The notes: generated by a model not told the origin, from the sequence alone. 64,000 nt of DNA from Geobacillus sp. 46C-IIa (GCF_014679505.1 NZ_CP061474.1:248001-312000); one strand, 5' to 3'. Shown: positions 38,656-47,615, counted from the first letter of the stretch. A program made the numbers and translations.

Positions 38656-38693
38656 AAAACGTCAAAAACATGTCAGTTTTGGCACGTTTTTTT
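38656..38693. terminator. Hairpin terminator downstream of the SIR2 gene
   Basis: AAAACGT and ACGTTTT enclose an inner AAAAC/GTTTT pairing and are followed by TTT. The 461-nt stretch 38431-38891 otherwise holds the leftward promoter, the right repeat copy and no convincing gene. Confidence 0.55.
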
Positions 38694-38718
38694 GTGATAA
38701 AATGATATTGAACAAATG

Positions 38719-38823
38719 AATACCCTCTACCATGTGTACGTGAGTGGAGCAGACTGACCGAGAAGAGCCCAACCAAACCCTTCCCCGTAAAGAAGCTGTC
38801 GCAGATCGAGCGGCGGCTTCTTT
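38719..38823 (+). repeat. Right copy of ~106-bp imperfect repeat flanking the SIR2 gene
   Basis: Matches 36568-36673, including the hairpin AAAGAAGCTGTCGCAGAT...GCTTCTTT. The two copies bracket the SIR2 cargo. Confidence 0.8.
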
Positions 38824-38891
38824 TATCTATCAAGGTAACCATAAAACCGCTTCGTAAAGAGGCGGTTTTTATTTTGCGAAGGAGGAAAATC

Positions 38892-39149
38892 ATGAAGACG
38901 GAAAGGCTTGGAAAAGGACAAAGATTTCGTCGAGGACACAGAAGATGTTTTCACCGATATGAGCATTTGGAAACGAAAAAGCAGGTTTTTGAAGATGAGG
39001 AAAGCGGCATCAAATCATGGAGACGAGTTGATTTGTTCTATTGTCAGCGTTGTTTGTGGATTAAAGAAAGGGTTTTTAAAACAATTTCACAGAATGAGCC
39101 GGACAACAGGAGAGTCCGATCAGGAGGAATCGGACATATAACCGGGTGA
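38892..39149 (+). CDS. Hypothetical basic phage protein
   Basis: An 85-residue, strongly basic protein from ATG after GAAGGAGGAAAA. Cys and His pairs (RRCFHRYEH, FYCQRC) hint at metal binding. It is the last gene before the late promoter region. Confidence 0.5.
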   Translation: MKTERLGKGQRFRRGHRRCFHRYEHLETKKQVFEDEESGIKSWRRVDLFYCQRCLWIKERVFKTISQNEPDNRRVRSGGIGHITG

Positions 39150-39270
39150 CGAATCCGGCTAGGCTCCAATTATCATTATAGCAGAAAATGAGAGAAAAGA
39201 AGAGAGAAAAGGAGTGAAAAAATCGAAAAAATACGAGCGAAAAAGTAAAAATACAGAAACCGCTTGAAAA

Positions 39271-39333
39271 GGTAGCGTACCAACGGTAATGACTGTGTAT
39301 CGAAATTAACGTGGTAGGTGGTCAAGTTATAAT
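39271..39333 (+). promoter_or_regulatory. Candidate late promoter
   Basis: TTAACG (39306-39311), a 16-bp spacer and a perfect TATAAT (39328-39333). The palindrome GGTAGCGTACC (39271-39281), about 60 bp before the start site, could bind the late activator. Confidence 0.6.
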
Positions 39334-39362
39334 AATAATTGAACAAACCAAAAAATAAAAAA

Positions 39363-39389
39363 TGTTCGTGAGGTGACGGCTCACGAACA
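39363..39389 (+). other. Perfect 10-bp hairpin in the late leader
   Basis: TGTTCGTGAG (39363-39372) and CTCACGAACA (39380-39389) with a 7-nt loop lie in the 5' leader of the RadC-like gene, just before its ribosome site. No T run follows. It may be an operator or an mRNA structure. The 264-nt region 39150-39413 has no gene. Confidence 0.6.
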
Positions 39390-39413
39390 AACACGCAGGA
39401 GGGTGTTTAAAAA

Positions 39414-39890
39414 ATGAATTATGCACAAAAGTATCCTACCAAACGCTACCTAAAGTTCGAACGGATCGTGAAAGAAAAAGTCGATGCGGGATATTACCAT
39501 ATCCCCGAAGCTATCAGAAGTCCCGAAGACGCAGTTGACACAGTTTGTTCGGTGCTTGGCGTTCACAGGGAAACACAAGAGGTTTTCGTAGTAGCCTTGT
39601 TGAACACCAAAAACAAGGTGATTGGCCTTGAAGAAGTACACAGAGGGTCTGCGAATGCGTCAATAGTATCTCCGAGAGACGTATTCAAGATGGCTCTTGT
39701 GAGGAACGCTGTTAGGATTATGTGTTTTCATAACCATCCAAGTGGTGACCCGATGCCAAGCAGAGAGGACATAGAAGTCACCAAGCGTTTGAAAGAAGCC
39801 GGAGAAATTTTAGGAGTAGAGTTGTTAGACCACATCATCATCGGAGATGAGGAAACGTACGTGAGCTTGAGAGAGAGGGGCGTTATCTGA
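39414..39890 (+). CDS. RadC/JAB-domain protein
   Basis: A 158-residue protein with the JAMM metalloprotease-like motif HNHPSGDPMPSREDIEVT and a C-terminal DHIIIGDEETYVSLRERG typical of RadC. It lacks the N-terminal HhH part of chromosomal RadC. RadC homologues often occur in mobile elements; role unknown. Ribosome site GCAGGAGGGTG. Confidence 0.88.
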   Translation: MNYAQKYPTKRYLKFERIVKEKVDAGYYHIPEAIRSPEDAVDTVCSVLGVHRETQEVFVVALLNTKNKVIGLEEVHRGSANASIVSPRDVFKMALVRNAVRIMCFHNHPSGDPMPSREDIEVTKRLKEAGEILGVELLDHIIIGDEETYVSLRERGVI

Positions 39891-40387
39891 TGTATACATC
39901 GAACTTTGCGACAGTGAGAAAGCTGCCGGCTCATTTGAAGCCGGTGGCTATCTCCATCGGAGTGCCGAAATGGTGGAACGGACCAGTGGAGAAACGACTC
40001 GCTCCTACATGGCAAATGCTAAAGATGGACAGAAAAAACTATGACCGACTGTTTAGAGAAAAACTGGCTCGGCTGAACGCCGAGGAACTGTACGAAAGCC
40101 TCGGTGAGAACGCAGTGTTGCTTTGTTACGAAGCGCACAACGATTGGTGTCATAGACGACTTGTAGCCGAATGGTTCGAGAAAGAATTAGGGATCGTCGT
40201 TCCAGAATGGGGATTTGACCGGGAAGATACGTTCCCATACAACGAATGTTGCAAAGAGAGAAAAGGAACGTTACGGAGAGAAGTGATCGCCAAGGAAAAG
40301 AACAGGGCGGAAAAAGCTGAAGGGGAAAAGGTAAAGCAACTGTCGCTATTCGAGATTTTTGATAGCAACGGGGTGTTTGAGATATGA
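39890..40387 (+). CDS. DUF488-like phage protein
   Basis: A 165-residue protein. The segment VLLCYEAHNDWCHRRLVAEW matches the DUF488 signature (CHR near a buried Cys). The Lys/Glu-rich C-terminus is disordered. It overlaps the RadC-like gene by one base. Function unknown. Confidence 0.75.
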   Translation: MYTSNFATVRKLPAHLKPVAISIGVPKWWNGPVEKRLAPTWQMLKMDRKNYDRLFREKLARLNAEELYESLGENAVLLCYEAHNDWCHRRLVAEWFEKELGIVVPEWGFDREDTFPYNECCKERKGTLRREVIAKEKNRAEKAEGEKVKQLSLFEIFDSNGVFEI

Positions 40388-40644
40388 AAACAAAAGTGAA
40401 GCAAGCTATCGAGTTTTACCAAAACGGAGACATCAAAAAAGCACTAGGGTTCGCAAAGACGTTTAGAATCGGGCTGACAAAAGAAGAACGCAGCCAATTG
40501 GTGAGAGGATATGAATGTATCATCCACCGAGCGTTCTATGAATCCATCGGGAAAAATCCAAAAGAAGAAATCGAAAAGGCCAAAGCAATATTCGAGAAGC
40601 GCATTTGCGAACCGTACGAAACAGCGAAAGGGGCTGTTTCGTGA
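40384..40644 (+). CDS. Hypothetical helical phage protein
   Basis: An 86-residue charged, helical protein overlapping both neighbours by a few bases. No family recognised. Confidence 0.6.
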   Translation: MKTKVKQAIEFYQNGDIKKALGFAKTFRIGLTKEERSQLVRGYECIIHRAFYESIGKNPKEEIEKAKAIFEKRICEPYETAKGAVS

Positions 40645-40862
40645 TGGATGGAAAAGTGCTGTTCGTCGGCTATGACGTTCCATTGGCGTTAGACATTAAA
40701 CACGATGTACTTTTCCCGATTTTGGACATGTTGTTCGAGAGAATCGAAATTGACGGGGACACGCTCCATTTGGTGGACGACGAGAATAAATTGGAAGGCG
40801 TAAAAAGATTGGTGGAGCATTTGAATTGGGTTCACGAAATCAATATCACATTGGAATACTGA
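40644..40862 (+). CDS. Hypothetical phage protein
   Basis: A 72-residue alpha/beta protein from ATG (or the GTG just before). Ends at a terminator. No family recognised. Confidence 0.55.
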   Translation: MDGKVLFVGYDVPLALDIKHDVLFPILDMLFERIEIDGDTLHLVDDENKLEGVKRLVEHLNWVHEINITLEY

Positions 40863-40888
40863 AAGACGGCACATCGCCGTCTTTTTTG
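40863..40888 (+). terminator. Terminator before the modification-packaging module
   Basis: AAGACGGC-ACATC-GCCGTCTT is a perfect 8-bp hairpin running into TTTTTT. Confidence 0.85.
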
Positions 40889-40934
40889 TTTGTACGGAGA
40901 CGAAAAAAAGATTTGAAAAAAGAGAGGGATTTTC

Positions 40935-42242
40935 GTGTTTGTAGGAAGCATCAATAAGGACTTGAGGGCGATTGTGAGTGAGGTGACGAGGTCGTGGGAC
41001 GTAGAGGATATTTATATAGGCTGTTCGGGAAACTTCACGATAGAAAGGATTTTGAGAAACAGGGGACTCAACCTGTATGGGAATGACGTGAGTTTGTACA
41101 GTTGCACCATCGGGAGTTATCTTGCCGGCGAGGACATGAGAGTTGAAATCAAGCACGACGACTGGAAGTGGTTAGAGCCGTACATGAAGGCAGGGATACC
41201 AAGAATCGCGACTTTGCTGCTATGCACGACGATGTTGGACGGCTTGCATCGCGACGAACCATTTTTCGTCCGTAGGAGAAAGGCATATAGAGATCAGTGG
41301 GAGAGACTGCATGACGAAACCTGCGCTAAAGTGGCCAAGGCTTTGGACGGGCTGAAATTGAAAAAGTTCTTTGCGGGAGACGTTGTGGAGTGGGCGTCTC
41401 AAGTCCCTAACAACGCCGGATTTATTTCGTTCCCACCAACCTACAAGGGTGGATACGAGCGGCTGTATCGAGCGTTTGAAATGGTATTCGACTGGGATGA
41501 ACCGAAATACGAGATATTCGACCGAGATCGCCTTGCATACATGGTCGAGAGGGTGAAGGAGAAAAAACATTGGATGATGGCGAGGGACGAGCCAATCCCG
41601 GGACTAGAAGGGTACGAAGTGGGGAGAGTTCAAACATCACTGCGGAGCAAACCTGTCATTGTGTATGCATCAAAGGCGAAACCAAAAATTACGATGCCTC
41701 ATCAACGGACGGAAATCGTAAAACTGCCGAGAATGGGAGAACACGATGAAATTACGGAGAATTCAACAATCGCTGTTAAGAAAATCAGCCAAGGGCAGAT
41801 GAACACGTTGCGAAGCTTATATCTCAACCATGGGATCGCGCCTGCGAGCGCGTCTATTAATTTGGCTGTGATAATAGATGGAAAACTGATCGGCGCAATT
41901 GGACTGTCGAAGTCAAATCACAGCATGGGAGACGCCTATATTATGAGCGATTTCGTGATACGCCCACTGCAATATAAAAGGGCGTCAAAACTAGTGTTGG
42001 CAGTGGCCGTGAGCACGGAGATCAAAAGATTAATGGAGCAAACTTTCAATGTGAAAGTCGATGAGATAGCGACAACGGCGTTCACCGACAAACCTGCGAG
42101 CATGAAATACAGGGGATTGTTTGAGGTTCACAGCCGAAAAGAAAACCCGTCGAGAGTAAACTATATCGGGAAGGCCGGAAGATGGAGCATGAAGGAGGGA
42201 TTGTTATGGTGGGTAAGGAATCACAGCAAGTACAAAAAATAA
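40935..42242 (+). CDS. Putative adenine-methyltransferase-like/GNAT (Mom-like) DNA modification fusion
   Basis: A 435-residue protein in two parts. Residues 1-230 look like a D12-type adenine methyltransferase: a motif-I-like IGCSGNFTIERIL and FISFPPTYKGGYERLY in place of DPPY. Residues about 290-435 look like a GNAT acyltransferase (INLAVIIDGKLIGAIGLSK, RASKLVLAVAVS, ATTAFTDKPASMKYRG), similar in type to phage Mu Mom. Related phage proteins are often labelled putative antirestriction methyltransferases. The DPPY-like motif has FPP, so classical methylation is uncertain. GTG start after AGAGAGGGA. It overlaps the ParB-like gene by 37 nt. Confidence 0.65.
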   Translation: MFVGSINKDLRAIVSEVTRSWDVEDIYIGCSGNFTIERILRNRGLNLYGNDVSLYSCTIGSYLAGEDMRVEIKHDDWKWLEPYMKAGIPRIATLLLCTTMLDGLHRDEPFFVRRRKAYRDQWERLHDETCAKVAKALDGLKLKKFFAGDVVEWASQVPNNAGFISFPPTYKGGYERLYRAFEMVFDWDEPKYEIFDRDRLAYMVERVKEKKHWMMARDEPIPGLEGYEVGRVQTSLRSKPVIVYASKAKPKITMPHQRTEIVKLPRMGEHDEITENSTIAVKKISQGQMNTLRSLYLNHGIAPASASINLAVIIDGKLIGAIGLSKSNHSMGDAYIMSDFVIRPLQYKRASKLVLAVAVSTEIKRLMEQTFNVKVDEIATTAFTDKPASMKYRGLFEVHSRKENPSRVNYIGKAGRWSMKEGLLWWVRNHSKYKK

Positions 42243-43138
42243 ACGCCAAACTGGCCGGAGGGTTTAAGTTGGCGATTGTGCCGATCGATCAATTGGAGTT
42301 TTTGGAAAAGAACGCTCGTTTCATGAAAAACGAGACATTTCAAAATTTGGTGAACAACATCAAACGCGACGGCGGACTGTCGCAACTCCCGTTTTGTTGG
42401 TTGACGCCTGAAGGAAAATACAGAATTTTGAGCGGGAATCACCGGTGTAAGGCTGCCATCGAGGCAGGACTGACAGAAGTGCCTGTCATCTATACAGACA
42501 GGGATTTAACAAGGGATGAGCAAATCGCCATACAGTTAAGCCATAACGCTATCACAGGCGAAGATGATCCCGTCATCTTGCAAGAGTTGTATGCGGAAAT
42601 CGAAGACCTAGAAATGAAGTATTACAGCGGGCTTGACGATAAGGTTTTGGATCAGCTCGAAAAAGTTCAGATCGACGGGATTACGGAAGCGAGATTAGAT
42701 TATTTGACGGTGTCGTTCCTTTTCCTGCCGGAAGAAAGGGACGAACTTTTTCGTGTATTTGAGGAAGCGAAGGAAACGATCAGCGACGAAACTGTGCTGG
42801 CTAGGTTAGAAGATTTTGATAGACTGCTCGAAGCGCAAAAAAAGGTAAAGCAATCATATAACATTTTCAACGGCGCGACGAGCTTAATGATTATACTGGA
42901 CATTTTCGAGCGGCATTTGGAGGATTTAAGGGAAGGGTATTTGGACGAGAACGGAGAGCCGGAACACAAAAACCATGTGCCAATCGCGAGTGTTCTTGGC
43001 TCTGATGAAATCCCTGCGGAAGCGGCGGCTACGCTCAATAAGGCTATCGAAAAAGCTTTGTCGAGTGGAGAAATTGATAAAAAAGAGAAATGGAAATTGA
43101 TCGAGAATCTAGCGACGAAATATTTGAGTGGTGAGTGA
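42206..43138 (+). CDS. ParB/Srx-fold protein
   Basis: A 310-residue protein. The N-terminal ~110 residues are a ParB/sulfiredoxin domain (PIDQLEFLEKNARFM, RILSGNHRCKAAIEAGLTEVP, the GNHR box). The rest is helical, without a ParB DNA-binding domain that I recognise. ATG after GAAGGAGGGA within the end of the upstream gene. Placed between a modification-like gene and terminase, it may take part in DNA modification or packaging rather than partition. Confidence 0.8.
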   Translation: MVGKESQQVQKINAKLAGGFKLAIVPIDQLEFLEKNARFMKNETFQNLVNNIKRDGGLSQLPFCWLTPEGKYRILSGNHRCKAAIEAGLTEVPVIYTDRDLTRDEQIAIQLSHNAITGEDDPVILQELYAEIEDLEMKYYSGLDDKVLDQLEKVQIDGITEARLDYLTVSFLFLPEERDELFRVFEEAKETISDETVLARLEDFDRLLEAQKKVKQSYNIFNGATSLMIILDIFERHLEDLREGYLDENGEPEHKNHVPIASVLGSDEIPAEAAATLNKAIEKALSSGEIDKKEKWKLIENLATKYLSGE

Positions 43139-43140
43139 TT

Positions 43141-43686
43141 ATGGCAGAAGTGTGGGAGAGACAGAAGGGAGAATCAAGGAAGGCATACGAGGCGTTCAGG
43201 ATATATCGAGACATGGGAGCAGAGCGAAGTTTGTCAAAGGTCTCCAAGAAGTTGGGCAAATCGACCACTCTGCTTTCTCGTTGGAGCGCGAGACATAATT
43301 GGGTGGAGAGATGCCGGCAATATGACGAGTACATGGAAAGGGAATACTTGCTTCAGCAAGCCGAGGAACGAAAAAAAATGGCGGAGCGGCACGCGAAGCA
43401 GGCGATGATGTTCCAGAACAAGATTTTGGAGCGAATGAGATCGCTCGACCCAAGGGAGTTGTCGCCAAACGACTTGATACGTTGGTTTGACATAGCGGTG
43501 AAAGTGGAACGATTGTCGAGGGGGGAGTCTACGGAGATTCAGAAGGTGGAGCACGACGGAGAGGTGAAGCAGTCGCATGAGATCGGCATCACCAACAAAC
43601 TCCTTGAAGACGAAGAAGCAAGAGACCTTATCAAGCAGCTCATTAGAAAACGAAACGCTGTTAAGCGAGATTCTAACAAATCTTAA
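43141..43686 (+). CDS. terS: Terminase small subunit
   Basis: A protein of about 181 residues. The N-terminal helix-turn-helix (SLSKVSKKLGKSTTLLSRWSARHNW) would recognise the packaging site, followed by a coiled coil. GTG 43135 is an alternative start. It overlaps the large-subunit gene by 110 nt in another frame. Confidence 0.85.
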   Translation: MAEVWERQKGESRKAYEAFRIYRDMGAERSLSKVSKKLGKSTTLLSRWSARHNWVERCRQYDEYMEREYLLQQAEERKKMAERHAKQAMMFQNKILERMRSLDPRELSPNDLIRWFDIAVKVERLSRGESTEIQKVEHDGEVKQSHEIGITNKLLEDEEARDLIKQLIRKRNAVKRDSNKS

Positions 43687-45049
43687 TTCGCTCGAAAGGG
43701 AACTGTCCAAGGAAGATTACTCCGTTTATCTCGAATATGTGCATTTTGGACGATATATACCGTCCCGACATTCCGATTTGATTTGCGATTATCTTATGAG
43801 AGTGGAGCGCGGCGAAATCGACCGTCTCATGATATTCATGCCGCCGCGGCATTCTAAATCCATGACGGTCACCGAGACGTTTCCTTCGTGGTTCATCGGA
43901 AGAAATCCTGACAGAAGAGTCATCGAAGTCTCATACGGGGATTCTTTGGCGAGACGGTTCGGGAGAGCGAACCGACAGAAGATCGAGATGTTTGGTGAGG
44001 AATTATTCGGAATCAAAATCTCAAACGATATGGGATCGGTGACCAGTTGGGACGTCGAAGGGCATCGCGGCGGGATGATTTCCGTCGGTATCGGCGGCGG
44101 GATCACCGGCCAAGGTGCGGACTTACTCATCATCGACGACCCGATCAAAAACCGGAAAGAGGCGGATTCGCTCACGTATCGAAACATGCTGTGGAACGAA
44201 TGGCAAAACACGCTATCCACCCGTTTGCAACCCGGCGGACGGGTTATTTTAATTCTCACAAGATGGCACGAAGACGACCTTGCCGGACGGCTGCTCGAAC
44301 ACGAGCCGGAGCGGTGGACGGTGCTTTCGCTTCCTGCGATTTGCGATTCCGAAAACGACTTGTTAGGGCGGAAAATCGGCGAACCGCTGTGGCCGGAATT
44401 TGGGTTCGATGAGAAGTGGGCGGAGGAAACGAAGAAATCAGTCGGATCGCGAACATGGAACGCCCTATACCAACAGCGGCCAACGCCGCCGAGTGGCGCG
44501 ATCATCCATCGCTCGTGGTTCAAGTATTATAAACAAGCGCCTTCGCAAATGGACGAATACATCCAATCATGGGACTTCGCATTCAAAGATACGAATGACG
44601 GTTCGTTTGTGGTCGGGCAAGTATGGGGCAGAAAGGGAGCGGACAAATACCTGCTTGACCAAGTCCGCGCGAAGCTGTCTTTTACCGAGTCGATCCGCGC
44701 GATTGTATCGCTGACGTCCAAGTGGCCGCAAGCGCAGGCGAAACTCATCGAAGACCGCGCGAACGGGACGGCGATCATCAACGCGTTGCGGCATCAAATC
44801 AGCGGCATGTTGCCGGTTGTGCCGAATGGAACGAAAGTCGAGCGGCTGAATGCCGTATCGCCGCAATTTGAAGCAGGGAACGTCTACATTCCGCATCCGA
44901 GCATCGCGCCGTGGGTGCATGATTACGTCGAGGAATTGGTGGCGTTCCCGAACGCGCCGACAGACGACCAAGTGGACGCCACGTCACAAGCGTTGCGATA
45001 CCTCGACCGAGCCGGAACGAAGGGGACAATCAAAGTCGACATCTTCTAA
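43577..45049 (+). CDS. terL: Terminase large subunit
   Basis: A 490-residue packaging motor. ATPase domain: Walker A-like MPPRHSKS, Walker B LLIIDDP, coupling LILTRWHEDDL. Nuclease domain (RNase H fold): WDFAFKDTNDGSFVV, IEDRANG, DDQVDATSQAL. The long overlap with terS leaves the true start uncertain; later starts such as a TTG are possible. Confidence 0.93.
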   Translation: MRSASPTNSLKTKKQETLSSSSLENETLLSEILTNLNSLERELSKEDYSVYLEYVHFGRYIPSRHSDLICDYLMRVERGEIDRLMIFMPPRHSKSMTVTETFPSWFIGRNPDRRVIEVSYGDSLARRFGRANRQKIEMFGEELFGIKISNDMGSVTSWDVEGHRGGMISVGIGGGITGQGADLLIIDDPIKNRKEADSLTYRNMLWNEWQNTLSTRLQPGGRVILILTRWHEDDLAGRLLEHEPERWTVLSLPAICDSENDLLGRKIGEPLWPEFGFDEKWAEETKKSVGSRTWNALYQQRPTPPSGAIIHRSWFKYYKQAPSQMDEYIQSWDFAFKDTNDGSFVVGQVWGRKGADKYLLDQVRAKLSFTESIRAIVSLTSKWPQAQAKLIEDRANGTAIINALRHQISGMLPVVPNGTKVERLNAVSPQFEAGNVYIPHPSIAPWVHDYVEELVAFPNAPTDDQVDATSQALRYLDRAGTKGTIKVDIF

Positions 45050-45067
45050 TAGAAGGGAGGGAATGGA

Positions 45068-46510
45068 ATGGGGAAACAAGCAGTGGCCAAAGCGTATGTG
45101 TTAAGCGACGGCGAAATCATCGAAGAAAGCACGCTCGAACGCTACGCCATCAAGCAGGGGGAATCAAGAGCCCTTCCAAGCGACCGTTTTGGCGGTGCGT
45201 ACGGGGAACTGGGGCTTGTCGAACCGCTGTACAATCTCGAAGCACTGGCGCAATTGCTCGAAATCAACCCGTACCATTATCGGGCGGTCAAAACGAAAGC
45301 AAGGGATACCGCAGGGCTAGGGTGGTATCTCGAAGCGAAAACGAACAATCCGAGCGAACAACAGCGCGAGATCGCCATGCAGTTTTTAGAGAACCCGAAC
45401 CCGTACAAGACACTGACCGACATCAATAACAATGTGATGGTGGACTATGATTCCATCGGGAACGGCTACTACGAAGTCATTCGAGACGAAGATGGAATGC
45501 TTGTCGGTCTGGAGCATATTCCGGCGCATACGGTTCGCGTTCATCAGGATATGAACCGATATTGCCAAATTCGCGGCGTGAAGAAGGTATGGTTCAAGCG
45601 GTTTGGCTTTGAAAATGACGTGGACTACGTGACGGGCGAAATCGCGCCTGCCGGTTCAATTCCGATCGAACGACGGGCAACAGAAATCATTCACGTCCAC
45701 AATTATACGAGCCGGAGTGACTATTACGGCTTGCCGGACATTTTGCCCGCGCTAAGCGCGATTATTTCCGACCGGGAGCGGGCGGAGTACAACATCAGTT
45801 TTTTTGAAAATCACGCCGTTCCAGCGTATGTCGTGACGGTGACAGGAGCGGAACTCGACGAGCAAACGAAGCAATTGATCCGACGATACTTTCAACAGGA
45901 CATCAAGAAAAATCGGCATTCAACCCTTGTAGTGACGGCGCAAAAGCCGCAAGGTGATTTCTCGGACACGCCAGTTGAAATCAAGTTCCAAGCGTTGTCC
46001 GTGGAGACGAAGGAAGCAAGTTTCCGTATGTTGAGGGCGGACAATCGCGATGAAATCTTATCCGCGCATGGCGTTCCGCCCTATCGCGCTGGGATTGTCG
46101 TCGAGGGGTCGCTTGGCGGCTCAACGGCGAGAGAGTCAACGGAAATCTACAAGCAATCAGTCATCGAGCCGAGACAAGACATGCTTGAAAATGTGCTGAA
46201 CCGATTGCTATCCGTCGGGCTGGGAATCACCGACTGGCGTTTCCGTTTCAAAGACATCGATACGAAAGACACGCAAGCGAAAATCGAGGAATTGCGATTC
46301 CTGTTTGACATCGGTGCGTACAGTCCGAACATGATTTTGCGCGAATTGGGCAGAGACCCGATTGACGATCCGAACCTAGACAGGCATTTCATTTTTGGGC
46401 AACCGCTCGACGCTTCGCAAGAGGAAACGAATGCGATATTGAATTCGCTGAAACAATTGCACGCCAAACTCATTGACATCGCCACGAAAGAGGGCGGTAA
46501 GCATGTGTGA
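45068..46510 (+). CDS. Portal protein
   Basis: A 480-residue portal of the HK97/PBSX type (YHYRAVKTKARDTAGLGW, YGLPDILPALSAI, HGVPPYRAGIVVEGSLGGS). It forms the dodecameric vertex through which DNA is packaged. Ribosome site AGAAGGGAGGGAATGG. Confidence 0.92.
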   Translation: MGKQAVAKAYVLSDGEIIEESTLERYAIKQGESRALPSDRFGGAYGELGLVEPLYNLEALAQLLEINPYHYRAVKTKARDTAGLGWYLEAKTNNPSEQQREIAMQFLENPNPYKTLTDINNNVMVDYDSIGNGYYEVIRDEDGMLVGLEHIPAHTVRVHQDMNRYCQIRGVKKVWFKRFGFENDVDYVTGEIAPAGSIPIERRATEIIHVHNYTSRSDYYGLPDILPALSAIISDRERAEYNISFFENHAVPAYVVTVTGAELDEQTKQLIRRYFQQDIKKNRHSTLVVTAQKPQGDFSDTPVEIKFQALSVETKEASFRMLRADNRDEILSAHGVPPYRAGIVVEGSLGGSTARESTEIYKQSVIEPRQDMLENVLNRLLSVGLGITDWRFRFKDIDTKDTQAKIEELRFLFDIGAYSPNMILRELGRDPIDDPNLDRHFIFGQPLDASQEETNAILNSLKQLHAKLIDIATKEGGKHV

Positions 46511-47369
46511 AGTGTGCAAGCTGTTGGACATGGATCGCGAGCTTGTCGCGTTCCTTGTTGCACATGGAGCGCTTCCTGCAATCAAGGAACAGGATGAGCG
46601 GATCGCCGAAATTGAAGAAAAATTGGCGCGCCGGTTGGTCAGCTTGCAAGTCGGGCTGGAAAGTATGTTCATCCAGCGGTTGCGGGAGCTTGGCTATATC
46701 CCGATGTCGATTCTGGAACAGGAAACGTTTATCGCGGACATTTTAGACCCCATTTTCGCGGACATGGAAGAGGAGATTGCTGAAGCCGCTGTCGAAAGTG
46801 CGGTCGTGGCGAGGCAATTGACGTTTGAAGAAATTCTTGAACAAGGGCTGGAATTGGTGTTTACGGAATTCAGTGAACGCGTTCTCGAAGAGTTGCGAGA
46901 GCGCGTTTATGTGTTTTCGGAGGATACATTCCGGCGAATTAAAGGCGATTTCCGCGCTACGCTGATTCGCGGCTATGAAGAAGGAAAAGGGATTGACGAC
47001 ATCGCTGTGGATTTGCGCGCCGATTTTAAAGACTTGCGCGATCATCGACTGCAAACGATCGCGAGAACCGAAGTGCAGGGAGCGCAAAACATCGGCATTT
47101 TCCAAACCATGCAAGATTACAACGTCAGGTATAAGCAGTGGCTGACGGTCGGAGACAGCCGTGTGAGAGGAAGAAACCCGAAAGACCGCGCCGATCATTA
47201 TTCGCTTCACGGACAGGTGGTGCGGATGGATGAACGTTTCTCGAACGGGCTGATGCACCCGTTAGATCGCTCCGGCCGGATCGAGGAATGGATCAACTGC
47301 CGATGCCGATGCCGTCCGTATATCCCGAAAAAAGGCGAGGCGATCACTCGAACGCCTTACTATCCGTAA
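46503..47369 (+). CDS. Head morphogenesis protein (SPP1 gp7 / Mu F family)
   Basis: A 288-residue minor head protein. The C-terminal half has the family core (TIARTEVQGAQNIG, KQWLTVGDSRVR, DHYSLHGQVVRMDERFSNG, WINCRCRCRPYI). It overlaps the portal gene by 8 nt. An IscB element begins within about 10 nt of its stop codon, and the gene itself is intact. Confidence 0.9.
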   Translation: MCEVCKLLDMDRELVAFLVAHGALPAIKEQDERIAEIEEKLARRLVSLQVGLESMFIQRLRELGYIPMSILEQETFIADILDPIFADMEEEIAEAAVESAVVARQLTFEEILEQGLELVFTEFSERVLEELRERVYVFSEDTFRRIKGDFRATLIRGYEEGKGIDDIAVDLRADFKDLRDHRLQTIARTEVQGAQNIGIFQTMQDYNVRYKQWLTVGDSRVRGRNPKDRADHYSLHGQVVRMDERFSNGLMHPLDRSGRIEEWINCRCRCRPYIPKKGEAITRTPYYP

Positions 47370-47379
47370 AGGGAGTCAA

Positions 47380-47605
47380 CAACCCAACGACTAAAGTCGT
47401 GGGCTTATAAGCCCCATGTTGACCAGACCAAGGCTTGAAACAGAGCCTATGTTATAGATGTCATGACACGGTGGGGTGCTTCTCCAGCCCTACCCCCTGT
47501 CGTGCAAGATTAAACAAGCGTGGTGGGTAGCGCTAGTGTCTTGTACATAACAAGCATCTATAACATGGTCGAGGAGAATATTACCTGCTTTATGCAGAGG
47601 AAAGG
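47380..47605 (+). ncRNA. Candidate omega-RNA of IscB
   Basis: The ~230-nt region before iscB is richly structured. A perfect 12-bp long-range stem (ATGTTATAGATG, 47449-47460, with CATCTATAACAT, 47555-47566) encloses several hairpins, among them GTGGGG...CCCCAC-like pairing and CTTGT-ACAAG. Known IscB omega-RNAs lie upstream of the gene, with the guide at the 5' end reading from the flanking DNA. The predicted guide is therefore the last ~16-20 nt of the head morphogenesis gene region. Confidence 0.7.
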
Positions 47606-47615
47606 GGAGAACCCT

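Noticed and set aside
38525..38893. 122-codon minus-strand gene
   Set aside because: No ribosome site, unusual composition, and it runs through the repeat hairpin and a terminator.
42206..43138. Plasmid-type partition protein
   Set aside because: No ParA neighbour, no parS-like repeats seen, and no ParB DNA-binding region recognised; position next to modification and terminase genes suggests another role.
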